From Bubalus kerabau (taxonomy: Eukaryota > Chordata > Mammalia > Artiodactyla > Bovidae), in NCBI RefSeq assembly GCF_029407905.1, contig NC_073645.1, positions 51,711,001 to 51,775,000 of the forward strand: DNA of 64,000 bases, given 5' to 3'. Under the pieces are notes generated by a model. The model ran no database searches and was not told the DNA's origin. It worked only from the letters and a program-made list of their open reading frames with translations. A program made the position numbers and the translations under genes. Shown piece after piece: positions 20,888 through 31,117 of this stretch (positions within the stretch are counted from its first letter, which is position 1; each line of letters starts with the position of its first letter).

Positions 20888-20898
20888 CCCTCCCTCCA

Positions 20899-21514
20899 CA
20901 GCAGACCCTAAAGAAGTTTCCGGATACTGAAAACGTCTGGGGACGAGTTATAATTTTCTGTGTGCTCTGTGCCACGTGACTGTTTCCCAGGACTCTTGCA
21001 GACATGACTTGTATTTTGTTGTTTCTCGAAATAGAACTCAATCTGGTTTGGCTCCTAATCACCTGGTTGGTGGGTGGGAGGTGGTGTGGGGTCTGGGATT
21101 TCTGGAGGCTCCTCCCTGTCCCCTCGGATCTTACCAGAACCTGGGACAGGGGTGCCCCCCCCCTCATTCCCTTCTGGAATCTGGAGCTGCTTGCTGTTCA
21201 GGTGCTCAGTCTGGGCGAGGCGCCGGGGAGGCAGCCCCTGCCTGCTCCTCCACGACGCCGGGCTGAGGATGGGCCGTGTCGTTGGTCCTGCACCTGCAGC
21301 CCTGCCCACAGGTCACCACGGCCCCATCCTCCCACCTCCTCTCTGGGGGCTGGGGGCACAGCCTCTCAGAGTCAGGAACCGCAAACCTCAGCCGTGCCAT
21401 CCTGGGACACTCTGGCTCTGTCCTCCCCGGCGGGCTGGGAGACCTTTGGAGGGGAGGGGAAGGGAGGCTGTCCGTCCCTGGACTAAGCAGCACAACAGAT
21501 TTTTGTGTTAATAT
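20899..21514. other. Unassigned sequence, GC-rich from 21060
   Basis: Multiple overlapping Pro/Gly-rich frames on both strands without a recognisable domain. No repeat recognised. Confidence 0.3.
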
Positions 21515-22560
21515 ACTCGTTTCTGGTGGCTGCAGTAACAGACTTGGAGGAGTGACCCCGCAGAGATTATTGTCCTAGAGTTCCGGGTGGGTCAGAGTCC
21601 CATGTGGGTTGGCAGAGTGGACTCCTTCTGCTGGTGACCACCGGCTCACTCCTTCTGCGGGAGACGGCCGGCTCACTGCCTCTCCCGGCTCTGGAGGGGC
21701 CCGTGGGCCTCGGCCGACGCCCCAGAACTCTCCAGCCTCTGCCCCTGTCTCCCCACGTCTCGTTATCTGGCCCGCCTCTCCCTCTTGGGAGGATGACGGC
21801 GTGCACCCCCCCACCGCCCCCATTCCCCCCGGGGAATCTGAGAGCATCTCCCCGTCTCAGCGCTGTTGTCTTCCTCACATTCGCAAAGTCCCTTCCGCCG
21901 CGTGAGGTCTGTCTGGGGGCCCGGCCGGGGGCTCCCCCAGGTCTTTGTTCTGCTGACCACATCACTCCTGTGCACCTCAGCCTGTGACGCGCCTGCCTTT
22001 CCGCCTGCTCCCGGGGGCTCCGTCCCTGGCTGTCTCTGCGCTCTGTCTGGACCCTGTGGCCTCCCCGGGCCCCGGGTGAGCCCCGACTCCAGGGCGTTGC
22101 CGGCTGCCCTTTCTGTTGGATCCTTGCCCGTCCCTTTCCTGGGTGGGTCTCATTTGGCCCAGCCTGGACCTGGCCCCTGGCAGGCCCCTGTGCCTTCTGG
22201 CAGCACGACCAGGCCCCCTCTGGCACTGCTGAGCCCTGGCCTGGGCCCCCCCCTCGCTGGCAGCCTCTCCTAACTGGATCTTAGGGATTTGGTTTAGGCG
22301 GGATTGTGGCTGGAGAAGCTGAAACTGTCCCGAGAAGGATCTTGACTTGGAGGCCGCCAGCCTTTTCACCTGCGTTTTGATGACAGGATGCTGCAGGTTC
22401 AGGGAGGCTGTTCAGCCGCTGGGGTCCATCTGGGACTTCGGGGCTGGGGGAGCCAGGTGTCCCTGCCCTGGCCAGGCTCTGGCCCCGTCCACTTCCAGGT
22501 GCCCAGAGGCAGCTGCAGCCCCGCTGCGTGAGCTCAGGCAGGTGGCAGGGCGTGACTCAG
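21515..22560. other. GC-rich segment with moderate CpG content
   Basis: 21640-22110 is the most CpG-dense part of this region. The start (21515-21620) weakly resembles the MaLR-like LTR opening ('ggtggctgcagtaacagact'). Near 21620-21690 a short unit of about 35 bp ('ctgctggtgaccaccggctcactccttctg...') is partly repeated. No protein domain in any of the long open frames (for example 21567-22226 reverse). Confidence 0.3.
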
Positions 22561-23044
22561 TGTGACAAGACGACTTTAAGGACCACGTTTTCTATCTGCT
22601 GGAATTCGCTTCTCTGATGTTCTTATGTTCGATTTGTGTCAATGAAGCCCTTGCATTATTTATCAATCAACTTTCGATTCTTAATCATGAAGGAAGAGGT
22701 AATCGGAATTTTTTTTTCCCCTGGGGTCATTCTTTCTGGTTTTCAAATTAAATACACTTTTCAGCTTAATCCAGAAACCAGGAGCTTGCGTGAGCTGACC
22801 CTCGTGGTGAGTGTCTGGTTCTCAGAAACACAGGGTCTGGGCTGATTTGGGGGCTGGGGTCAGGGCAGCTCCCCTCCGCTCACTGCAGAGAGAGCCAAGG
22901 CCTTCCTGATTTCTTTATGTCCCGCATTCTGGTGTGTCCCTCTGACCATCTGTTTTTATAAGTTAACACTGTTCGGTCCAGTTATTTAGTGATTGAGGAA
23001 AAAAAATAAGCACAGGCCCCAGGAAGACGTGAACTCAAAACCCC
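22561..23044. other. Unassigned sequence
   Basis: Apparently single-copy and AT-rich at 22570-22800. Nothing recognised. Confidence 0.3.
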
Positions 23045-23055
23045 TGGCTTACAAG

Positions 23056-23247
23056 TGTTAGTCGCTCAGTCGTCTCTGACTCCTTGCGAACCTGTAGACA
23101 GTAGTCCACCAGGCTCCTCCGTCCATGGGATTCTACAGGTAAGAATAGTGGCGTAGGTTGCTATTCGCTTCTCCAGGGATCTTCCAATCCAGGGATTGAA
23201 CTCGGGTCTCCTGCCCTGCAGACAGATTCTTTACCGTCTGAGCCAAG
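23056..23247 (-). mobile_element. Bov-tA SINE with target-site duplication
   Basis: Antisense copy ('tgttagtcgctcagtcgtct' to 'taccgtctgagccaag'). Perfect 11-bp direct repeats TGGCTTACAAG at 23045-23055 and 23248-23258. Confidence 0.93.
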
Positions 23248-23258
23248 TGGCTTACAAG

Positions 23259-23831
23259 ACCACTGCTCTAACCCTTGAGCTGTGGCTCAATAGGGATACT
23301 TGGGCTTTTTTCGAGGCTGTGCTCTGCGTTCAGAACGTCAGTGTCGTCTCCTCTTGTTTGGCGACTGTGCAGCTTGTTTTTCTAGTGGCTCGAAGCCGTG
23401 TTTTCCTTGTCCTTTGCAATACATTTCTTGTGTTGGAGCAGGCACCTCTCCCCAGCTGGTGTGTCTCTGTAATACAAACAGAAGAGCTTTTAAAATTAAC
23501 AGGACATCAGAGACTTAGGTTTGTTGTAAAATTTCTCCAGGAACACAGTCTGCATACAAACGCCCAGGCTCCAGGTTTGGCAAGCATCCTTTGAACACGG
23601 CCGCTGTGCCAGCCTGGCCGCGGGCGCTTGGTACCCTCACTCTTTTCACCCCGGGGCGAGTTCAGGGTGGTGGGCACAGGTATTCCGTTTCCCAGGGGGT
23701 TGGGGCAAGGGCCCTGCAGCAGAGGCAGAGGCGGGCTTGGAGCCGAGCTGGAGCTGACAGCACAGCTGAGCACCCTGTGAGCTTCACCCGGGAGGGCAGG
23801 GTGACTCCTCTGGGGTTGAACCGCTTTCATA
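23259..23831. other. Unassigned sequence
   Basis: No repeat recognised. A 132-codon forward frame (23196-23594) begins inside the upstream SINE and has no domain, so I do not call it. Confidence 0.3.
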
Positions 23832-23940
23832 GTTAATTTTTCTTTCCTTTTACTGAGATACAGTTGACATATAACATCATATTAGTTTGGGGTGTACAGC
23901 ATAATGATTCAATATTTTTATGTATTTTGTTTTATCTCTT
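23832..23940 (-). mobile_element. L1 3' region fragment
   Basis: Antisense L1 phrases 'actgagatacagttgacata', 'gtttggggtgtacagcataa' and 'tgattcaatatttttatgta'. Interrupted at 23941 by SINEs. Confidence 0.7.
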
Positions 23941-24153
23941 GGGCTTCCCTGGTGGCTCAGATGGTAAAGCATCTACCTGAAATGCAGGACACCGGGATTC
24001 AATCCCTGGGCCGGGAAGATCCCCTGAAGGAGGAAAATGGCAACTCACTCCAATATTCTTGCCTGGAGAATCTCAGGGACAGGAGCCTGGGGGGCTACAG
24101 TCCATGGGATCACACAGAGTCAGACACGACTGAGTGACTAACATGTCCACTTT
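23941..24153 (+). mobile_element. Bov-tA SINE
   Basis: Sense copy from 'gggcttccctggtggctcag' to 'cgactgagtgactaacatgt'. It is flanked by short TTATCTCT repeats (left end near 23940, right at 24158-24165), so its right target repeat overlaps the target site later used by the adjoining Bov-A2. Confidence 0.92.
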
Positions 24154-24165
24154 CATCTTATCTCT

Positions 24166-24439
24166 GCTGCTGCTGCCAAGTCGCTTCAGTCGTGTCTGAC
24201 TCTGTGCGACCCTGTAGACAGCAGCCCACCAGGATTCCCCCGTCCCTGGGATTCTCCAGGCAAGAACATTGGAGTGGGTTGCCATTTCCTTCTCCAATGC
24301 AGGAAAGTGAAAAGTGAAAGCGAAGTCGCTCAGTCGTGTCTGACTCTTAGCGACCCCATGGACTGCAGCCCACCAGGCTCCTCCATCCATGGGATTTTCC
24401 AGGCAAGAGTACTGGAGTGGGGTGCTGTTGCCTTCTCCG
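24166..24439 (-). mobile_element. Bov-A2 dimeric SINE with target-site duplication
   Basis: Antisense dimer with (CTG)n start, 'ccaagtcgcttcagtcgtgt' and second monomer after 'gaaaagtgaaagcgaagtcg'. Perfect 12-bp repeats CATCTTATCTCT at 24154-24165 and 24440-24451. It inserted next to the Bov-tA, giving an inverted SINE pair. Confidence 0.95.
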
Positions 24440-24451
24440 CATCTTATCTCT

Positions 24452-25135
24452 ACTATTTGCTTATAGTTTTCCTCTTTATTTTTTATTTCTCATGATTGCT
24501 TTATGATTTACCTATAGTGTAAGAAAAAAATTCCTTTCTTATGGCATATTTCTGCTGGAGATGAAACCTGTCAGCTTTTGTTTGTTTCAATGTCTGTATT
24601 TTACCTTTCTTTTCAAATATATTTTTGCTGCTGAGTGTAGAATTCCAAGCTGATGTTTTTCTTTTAGCGATTCACTGAAAGAAAAATCCACTGTGCTCTG
24701 GATTTTATAGTTTTTGATAAGAGCTTGACCATCATTCTTACTTTTATTCCTTTGCACATGAGTCCCCCCCACCCCCACCCTCCCCTGGCTCCTTTTAGGA
24801 ATTTTCTCTTTGGAACTAATTGATAGCAATGTGATTACCACTTGCCTGTGTTATTTGAATTAATTGATTGCTTGGTTTATTTATTCATTTATGTTTACTC
24901 TGTTTGACGCGTGTCCAGCTTCTTGAAACTGTGGGTTTATACATGTCACCTAATTTGGATCACTTCCAATAGTGATTCCTTCAAATATATTTTCTGTCTC
25001 CCTCTCTCTCCCCTTCTCACTGGACTCCATCACACGTACATTAAGCCACCTTTCTATTGTTCCAGGAGCCGCTGAGCCTCTGCTCACATTTGTTCTCTCT
25101 CGGCTTCATTGTGTATAGTTTTTACTGCTTTGTAG
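24452..25135 (-). mobile_element. Ancient L1 (L1M/HAL1-like) segment
   Basis: Antisense old L1: 'gctgagtgtagaattccaag', 'ggaattttctctttggaact', 'cttcttgaaactgtgggttt', 'gtgattccttcaaatatatt' and 'ctggactccatcacacgtac', in the expected order. Interrupted by BovB at 25136. Confidence 0.65.
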
Positions 25136-25640
25136 CATATTCAAAAGCAGAGACATTACTTTGCCAACAAAAGTCTGTCTAGTCAAGGCTATGGTTTTTC
25201 CTGTGGTCATGTATGGATGTGAGAGTTGGACTGTGAAGAAGGTTGAGCACCAAAGAATTGATGCTTTTGAACTGTGGTGTTGGAGAAGACTCTTGAGAGT
25301 CCCTTGGACTGCAAGGAGATCCAACCAGTCCATTCTGAAGGAGATCAACCCTGGGATTTCTTTGGAAGGAATGATGCTAAAGCTGAAACTCCAGTACTTT
25401 GGCCACCTCATGCGAAGAGTTGACTCATTGAAAAAGACTCTGATGCTGGGAGGGATTGGGGGCAGGAGGAGAAGGGGACGACAGAGGATGAGATGGCTGG
25501 ATGGCATCCCTGACTTGATGGACGTGAGTCTGAGTGAACTGCGGGAGTTGATGATGGACAGGGAGGCCTGGCGTGCTGTAGTCCATGGGGTCGCAAAGAG
25601 TCGGACACGACTGAGCGACTGAACTGAACTGGACTGAACC
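25136..25640 (+). mobile_element. BovB 3' end, 505 bp
   Basis: Sense, 5'-truncated BovB from 'tagcatattcaaaagcagag' to the tail of repeated ACTGA/ACTGG units. Inserted into old L1. It carries an intact C-terminal reading frame (separate entry). Confidence 0.9.
25161..25622 (+). pseudogene. BovB protein C-terminal fragment
   Basis: An uninterrupted frame of 153 codons encodes the C-terminal region downstream of the reverse-transcriptase palm, with VMYGCESWTVKK, RIDAFELWCWRRLLRVPWTA, LKLKLQYFGHLMRRVDSL and the terminal VHGVAKSRTRLSD. No catalytic motifs are included because of 5' truncation, so it cannot encode an active enzyme. Confidence 0.85.
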
Positions 25641-26046
25641 GAGTCAAGTTCATGGATCTCTTCTTTGGTGTCTCCTCTACTGTTTGCTTCGTCCAGTGTA
25701 CTTTTAAAATAGTGGATGTTGTGTTTGTTCACGTCCAGCAGTTTTACTCAGCTCTTTAAAAGTGTCTTCCATGCCTCTTCTCATTGCGTTCCTGGTTTCC
25801 TTCACTCCCTTGAGCATGTGGAGCATGTTGATAACCGCCGTGTTAATGTCCTTCCTGCTGATCCCGTCTTCCCGGTGTTTGTTTCTGCGGATGGATTTCT
25901 CTCCTTGGTACGGGTCACAGTGTCCTGCTTTTGTGTACGTGTTGATTTTTGCTTGGGCTCTGGACGTTTTCTGCTGAATGCAGAGTTTCATTTCATTCCT
26001 TTAGAGAGTGTTGGACTTTTTCTGGCTGGTATTTAAATTACTTGTG
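25641..26046 (-). mobile_element. Ancient L1 segment (middle)
   Basis: Continuation of 24452-25135, with weak antisense L1 phrases such as 'gtgttaatgtccttcctgct' and 'tgggctctggacgttttctg'. Ends at a second BovB insertion. Confidence 0.5.
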
Positions 26047-26447
26047 GATTGAACCATAAAGAAGGCTGAGTGCCAAAGAATTGTTACTTTCGAACTGTGG
26101 TGCTGGAGAAGACTCTTGCGAGTGCCTTGGACAGGAAGGAGATCAAACCAGTCAATCCTAAAGGAAATCAACCCTGAATATTCATTGGAAGGACTGATGC
26201 TGAAGTTCCAATCCTTTGGCCACCTGATGTGAAGAGCTGACTCATTGGAAAAGACCCTGATGCTGGGAAAGATTGAGGGCAGGAGGAGAAGGGGACGACA
26301 GAGGATGAGATGGTCAGATGGTGTCGCTGACTCAATGGACATGAGTTTGAGTAAGCTCTGGGAGATGGTGATGGACAGGGAGGCCTGGTGTATATACTGC
26401 AGTCCATGGGGTCACAAAGAGTCAGACACGACAGTGACTGAAAAACA
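26047..26447 (+). mobile_element. BovB 3' end, 400 bp
   Basis: Sense BovB from 'ttgaaccataaagaaggctg' to 'agtcagacacgacagtgact'. Belongs to the same subgroup as 11167-11578: both have 'tcttgcgagtgccttggaca' and 'ccctgaatattcattggaag'. The frame is broken by TGA codons. Confidence 0.9.
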
Positions 26448-26990
26448 ATTGATTAGTGTGAACTTTCTGAGGTTCACTTTTAAGAGTAGGTCTATGCGTC
26501 TTTTATTTCAGAGCTATTTTAGCTCAATTTTAAACAATGGCCCTCCTGGCGTCTGTGCTGAATGTCCAGTCTTTAGTTAGGTTTCTCTCATCTGATTGGA
26601 GACAGTTGGACAATTTTCAACCCTGGCTATGTGATGGAAATTGTTTGTTGGACAGCACCTTGAAATCCTTCCTAGGGTGTTGGTCTTGTCTGGCCTGGTG
26701 GGCTCCATTTGGCTCGATGTGCAGCTTGGCATTTAGCTAAAGACTGAAGGGAGCTTGCTCTTGGCATAGCTCCCTCCTCTCTGGAATTCTCGTCCTAAAT
26801 TCTAGTTGCCTTGTCCTCCGAGAACTCTAATCTCAACTCAGAGAGACCACTGAGCCCTGTTTGGGCTCCCCATGAACATTCTGTGAGCTGGGGTGAATGT
26901 AAGGTTCACCCCATTTGTTTCTCTTCCCTTGGGATCACAGTCTTGTGTTGTCTTTTGTCCATTTTTTTTTTTTCTTTCTCGAAACAGTCG
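26448..26990 (-). mobile_element. Probable continuation of ancient L1
   Basis: AT-rich sequence following the BovB that probably continues the old L1, but individual motifs are too diverged to place. A T-run lies at 26963-26974. Confidence 0.35.
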
Positions 26991-27585
26991 TTTAATGTAT
27001 TTTGTCTGATTTTCTAGTTGTTTCCGATGGGAGGACAATTCTGGTAGTACTTAACCCTTCATGGCCAGTAACAGAAGTTCTTTTTACTTTTGAAAGACTG
27101 TTCAGAGTCCTTTATTATCAGAATGCTCTCGTCTTCTGGGGACGGGGGTGGCAGCTGCCAGCGCTGGAAGTGACCTGCGGGCCGCAGTCCCAGCAGGGCC
27201 GGGGGCTGTGGTGGCTTGCTGTAATGCGTTTGGACAGTGTGGGGCTTCCTCCTTGAGTCCTGCAGGCTGTTCTGTGATCCTCAGTGAACATCCAGGAACC
27301 TCCATTGTGCTTCAGAGGAAGGAAATTCAGAGTGGTCTTGGGTGTAGGAAGCTCTGGATACATTACTTCCTCTTTCCTTCTTTACATTTTAGGAGAAGAG
27401 AAATGGTGTATTTTCTCCTGAAAATGTGTTTGGTGGCCCTGGTGGTGGCAGCAGTATATTTTGAAGGCTTGTTAACTGCGGAGAAGTGAGAACTAAATTT
27501 AAGTACAAAAGCAAGCGATTCTAAAATGCAGCTAGTTTTCTTTTATTGCTCTTATGAAACCCTCAAAGTCAAGTCTGGGTACTGG
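26991..27585. other. Unassigned sequence
   Basis: No repeat or gene recognised. Confidence 0.3.
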
Positions 27586-27806
27586 GTAAGACCATGAACC
27601 CAGAATTCCTGGAGTCTGAGTTTATATCTTAGCTTCCTGCTTTACTGGCTGTTTGATCTTGGACTGATCATCTTTCCTGGCTTCAGCTGGCACATCAGTA
27701 CGATGGGACCCTAATAACAAACAGGTCCAGGAGGCTGTCATGAAGCTTGAATGCGCTGGTGCGTGCAGAGTGCTGGGCGTGTAGTAAGTGTGCGGTGAAT
27801 GTGCAC
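27586..27806 (+). mobile_element. MIR SINE
   Basis: Near-complete MIR in order: 'ctggagtctgagtttatatc', 'actggctgtttgatcttgga', 'cacatcagtacgatgggacc', 'taataac', 'gctgtcatgaagcttgaatg' and 'gtgctgggcgtgtagtaagt'. This is the tRNA-related, core and LINE2-like tail arrangement of MIR. Confidence 0.8.
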
Positions 27807-27934
27807 TGGCCACTGCAGACACTGCTGTAGGTGGCCAGGGATGTTCTATCTGTCAGGTAGAGTTTCAGGATTACTTAGTCACTGGGCTGACTGTCATAAG
27901 GAAAGACGCCACACATGGGCCTACTTGGCACGGT

Positions 27935-28082
27935 GGCTCCCAAACGCCTCACTGGACTGGCTGCTCACAGAACACCTGGGGAGCTTGTTAAAATCCAAGT
28001 ACCTGGCCCCACATCAGCCCAGCTGGATCCAAAGTTCTAGGATGTGTGTGTTTGTTCCATGGGCGATCCTGATCCATGATTA
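27935..28082. mobile_element. MER5-like hAT element
   Basis: 'ggctcccaaacgcctcactg', 'acacctggggagcttgttaa', 'aatccaagtacctggcccca' and 'gatcctgatcc' follow the layout of MER5A/B. It ends where a BovB target site begins. Confidence 0.65.
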
Positions 28083-28100
28083 GGTTTGGAAACATCAGTT

Positions 28101-28281
28101 CAGTTCAGTTCAGTTCATTTCAGTTGCTCATTTGTGTACGACTCTTTGCGACCCCATGGACTGCAGCACGCCAGGCCTCCCTGTGCATCACCAACTCCTG
28201 GAGTTTACTCAAACTCATGTCCATCGAGTCGGTGATGCCATCCAACCATCTCATCCTCTGTCGTCCCCTTCTCCTCTTGGC
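28101..28281 (-). mobile_element. BovB 3' tail with perfect target-site duplication
   Basis: 180-bp antisense BovB tail ('tcagttgctcatttgtgtac' to 'cgtccccttctcctct'). Perfect 15-bp direct repeats TTGGAAACATCAGTT at 28086-28100 and 28282-28296. The CAGTT repeats at the start are the element's own tail. Confidence 0.96.
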
Positions 28282-28296
28282 TTGGAAACATCAGTT

Positions 28297-28660
28297 TACA
28301 CAAAATGAGTTCTTCTTATTTGTTTAGTGTTTAAAAACAAGTGGAATTTTGAAAGGAAAAAACAATAAAAGATAATACTAACCGCCAGAATTATTAGCAC
28401 AAAGCCTGGAATGGCAGGATTTCTGTCTCTAGCTGTTGGGCGTAGAAGACGCGTGGTACAATGAGACAGTCAGTTATATTCTTTCATTTTTGAAGGTGCT
28501 TCCTAGCTTTGTTTTCTGCCATTTTAGATGGTCACTTTGGAACCAAGCAGCTGGTAGATTTAGGCCAAGAAATCACAAGAGTGGGTAACTTTATTAAGTC
28601 TCTGAAACCCACGTGCACCGTGCACAACTTGGCCTTTGTCTTCCTTGCAAACACTCAAAA
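28297..28660. other. Unassigned AT-rich sequence
   Basis: No feature recognised. Confidence 0.3.
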
Positions 28661-30000
28661 GCTTTTTCTCTGGGAGTGTTTTAGAGCAAATTCCAAACAT
28701 CCCATGATTTCTCCCATGAATACTTTACTATCTATAACATACAAGGACTTAGAAACAAAATTTCGTTATCACATTCGGCAGAATTAGCAATGATTTGTGC
28801 ATATAACCGGTACCCAACCCATGTTCAGTTTCTCCTAAGCTCCTAATATAGTGCACTTTTACAGTTGGCTTGTTTTTAATCAGGAGCTAAGCCTGGTGCT
28901 CATGTTGCTTTATCTGCCACGTCTGTTGAGTGACTTGGTAAGTGGCGGCCCCTCTTCCTCCTATCCACCTTCACACCAGTGACTTTGATGGAGCTGGGAT
29001 GTTTGTCCTGTAGCACCTCCAGACTCTGGGTTCCGTGATGGTGATCTGTGCTTTTGTTTAATGCATCCTCTTGTCCTTTTCCTGCGTGCTGGAAGTTAGA
29101 GTTGAGTTTAGCTCCAGCTTCATGTCTGCCCTTCGGTGAAAAGGAGATTTCCCAGGGGTGCTGTGTAAATCAGATTGGAGCTGCACATTTCTTTTTCTTG
29201 TTCTTCTCCATCTCCTCTTCACTCTCTCACACCCCTTGCAAATTATTGGTTGGGAAAACCCATTTTATTGGTCCTGTAGGGCTTCCCACAGCTTGGGTTT
29301 TGTTGACTGCATGCTGTGTGTGTGATATACATTCCCCTGCATTTCCTGTAAGCTGGTAATTAGATCTCAAACTTCACTCACATTCAAAGTTGTGGGGGTT
29401 TTCTTGACCAGAGGGAAATGTGGGCACTTCTGTTAAAAGGCGATGGTGTGTAAGTCTCTCTCTTTTTATGATGTGTTAAGCCATCAATGATCAGCCCAAA
29501 TCTGTTAACTTACTAGGGATTGAATTTCAAATGGTTAGAGTTCTTCCTTTGTTACATGTACTATTTCTACAATAAGAAGTCTCATTAATTTTTTAGTTAA
29601 AAGAGAAAGTTCATAGAGGAAGGCAGGATAAATGCTTGATCCATTTCCTCTGTTTACTATTAATATCTTTCCGAATAATGACCTGGTTCTCTCACATGTT
29701 CCAAAGGTGACCATTGACTCAAGAAAATGATCATCATGAGCTCATGGCTTTGAACAGTTTGATGCATTTAACCTGTTGCAGTTGTTATCTTTATTGATTC
29801 TGAGATTTGTTCCATCTTGGGACTATGGGAGCATCTTCACGCTGGATTCTGAGTCCTTTTGACCTGACCCCAATCTTTGATAGCATCTTTGCTTTCTGCT
29901 GACATAAAGTGTTCCAGGCACATCTTGTACATTTTCCATCTCACTGAATCAGATATTTGACAAGGATCGTTTAGTTTTCGTGTGACCTAGTTTTACAGGA
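28661..30000 (-). mobile_element. Degenerate ancient L1-like sequence
   Basis: Two stretches follow a familiar old mammalian L1-type text. The first is 28680-28910 ('ttagagcaaattccaaacat', 'cacttttacagttggcttgt', 'ttttaatcaggagctaagcc'). The second is 29690-29970 ('caaaggtgaccattgactca', 'aagtgttccaggcacatctt', 'gtacattttccatctcactg'). Between them, 29335-29360 repeats the L1-like 'catttcctgtaagctggtaa'. Strongly diverged. Confidence 0.45.
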
Positions 30001-30499
30001 AATAGGGTGTAGGAGAGCTTAGTGCCACTGGATTAGTGGCTGTTTTTAGGCTTTTTCAGTAGTCAAGCTAGGAAGCACACAGATGTTTTTAGAGATAAAG
30101 AAAAAAATTCATACAATCGTTTCAGTTAAAATTGAAGCCTATAGAATTTTTACATAACTGTGTCTCTCTTGCGTCTCTCTCTTCCTGTCTCCTGTGCTGG
30201 AAATTCCATCTCCCAAGTGCACCAGCGTAATTACTGGTTCACAAGACACGTGCACCATGACGGTCCCAGGATAAAACCACCACAATCACCCTTACCGCCA
30301 ACACCGCCGCCCCTGCTAACAATACGGCTCCTGAAACCAGTTTAAAGGGCTCTGGCAGTTCTTTTCTCCTTAGACTATATCCCACTAGGATGTTCAATTA
30401 CCTTGCTGTGACTTAAACTTATTACTCATTAAAAATAACTCCCCTCTAAGAAGTTATGCCATTAACTCGAAACATAGTTATGTTCATATGACTCAACTT
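30001..30499. other. Unassigned sequence
   Basis: Includes a short CCACCACAATCACCC/CCGCCAACACCGCC-rich patch at 30275-30320. Nothing else recognised. Confidence 0.3.
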
Positions 30500-30742
30500 T
30501 GAATTTTAGGGACTGATTTTAAATTTAATTTTGGTTGATAGACATATGAAGTATCTACTTGTTTTCAAAGTCAAATCTATAAAACCATGTATATTTGCAA
30601 AGAATGGACTTCTTTCCTTGTTGTTTCATCTCTGTTCTGCCTCCCTCCAAAAGTAACCATTAAAAATAGCTTTTAATTTTTAAATGAAATACATTTAGAA
30701 ATGTATTTATTATCTGTTTTATTTTCACAAAACATAAACTGA

Positions 30743-30860
30743 CTTGATGGCATCACTGACTCGATGGACATGAATCTGGGTAAACTCCAGGAGGTGGTGA
30801 TGGACAGGGAAGCCTGGCGTGCTGCAGTGCAGTTGGACCTGACTGAGCGACTGAACTTAT
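30743..30860 (+). mobile_element. BovB 3' tail, very short
   Basis: About 118 bp of sense BovB: 'gatggcatcactgactcgat', 'gaggtggtgatggacaggga' and 'tgactgagcgactgaactt'. Lacks part of the 'catggggtcgcaaagagtc' segment (near 30830). Confidence 0.85.
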
Positions 30861-30914
30861 TTTCATATGTTCGAATATATACTTAGATATTTTTAAGAAG
30901 GTCTCTACCTTTTT

Positions 30915-31117
30915 AAAGATTTACTTAATTTTTGGCTGTGCTGGGTCTTTGTTGCTGTGCAGGCTTCTCATTTCGGCGACTTCTCTGGTTGCCGAGCACT
31001 AACTCTAGAGCACGTGGGTTTATCCGCCCACGTGAGATCTTCCTGCATCAGGGTTCAAACCCGTGTCTTCTGCATTGGCAGGCAGATTCTTTACCACAGA
31101 GCCACCAGGGCAGTCCT
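30915..31117 (-). mobile_element. CHR-type SINE
   Basis: Antisense: 'ttggctgtgctgggtctttg', 'gatcttcctgcatcagggtt' and 'ctttaccacagagccaccag'. The pieces 'gtctctacctttttaaag' and 'cctctacctttttta' flank it (left 30901-30918, right 31115-31130) as a likely target-site duplication. Confidence 0.7.

Noticed and set aside
21567..22226. 219-codon reverse frame in GC-rich DNA
   Set aside because: Arg/Gly/Pro-rich composition with equally long frames on the other strand. No domain recognised.
23196..23594. 132-codon forward frame that looks membrane-like
   Set aside because: Begins inside an antisense Bov-tA SINE. The hydrophobic character comes from T-rich DNA and no family was recognised.
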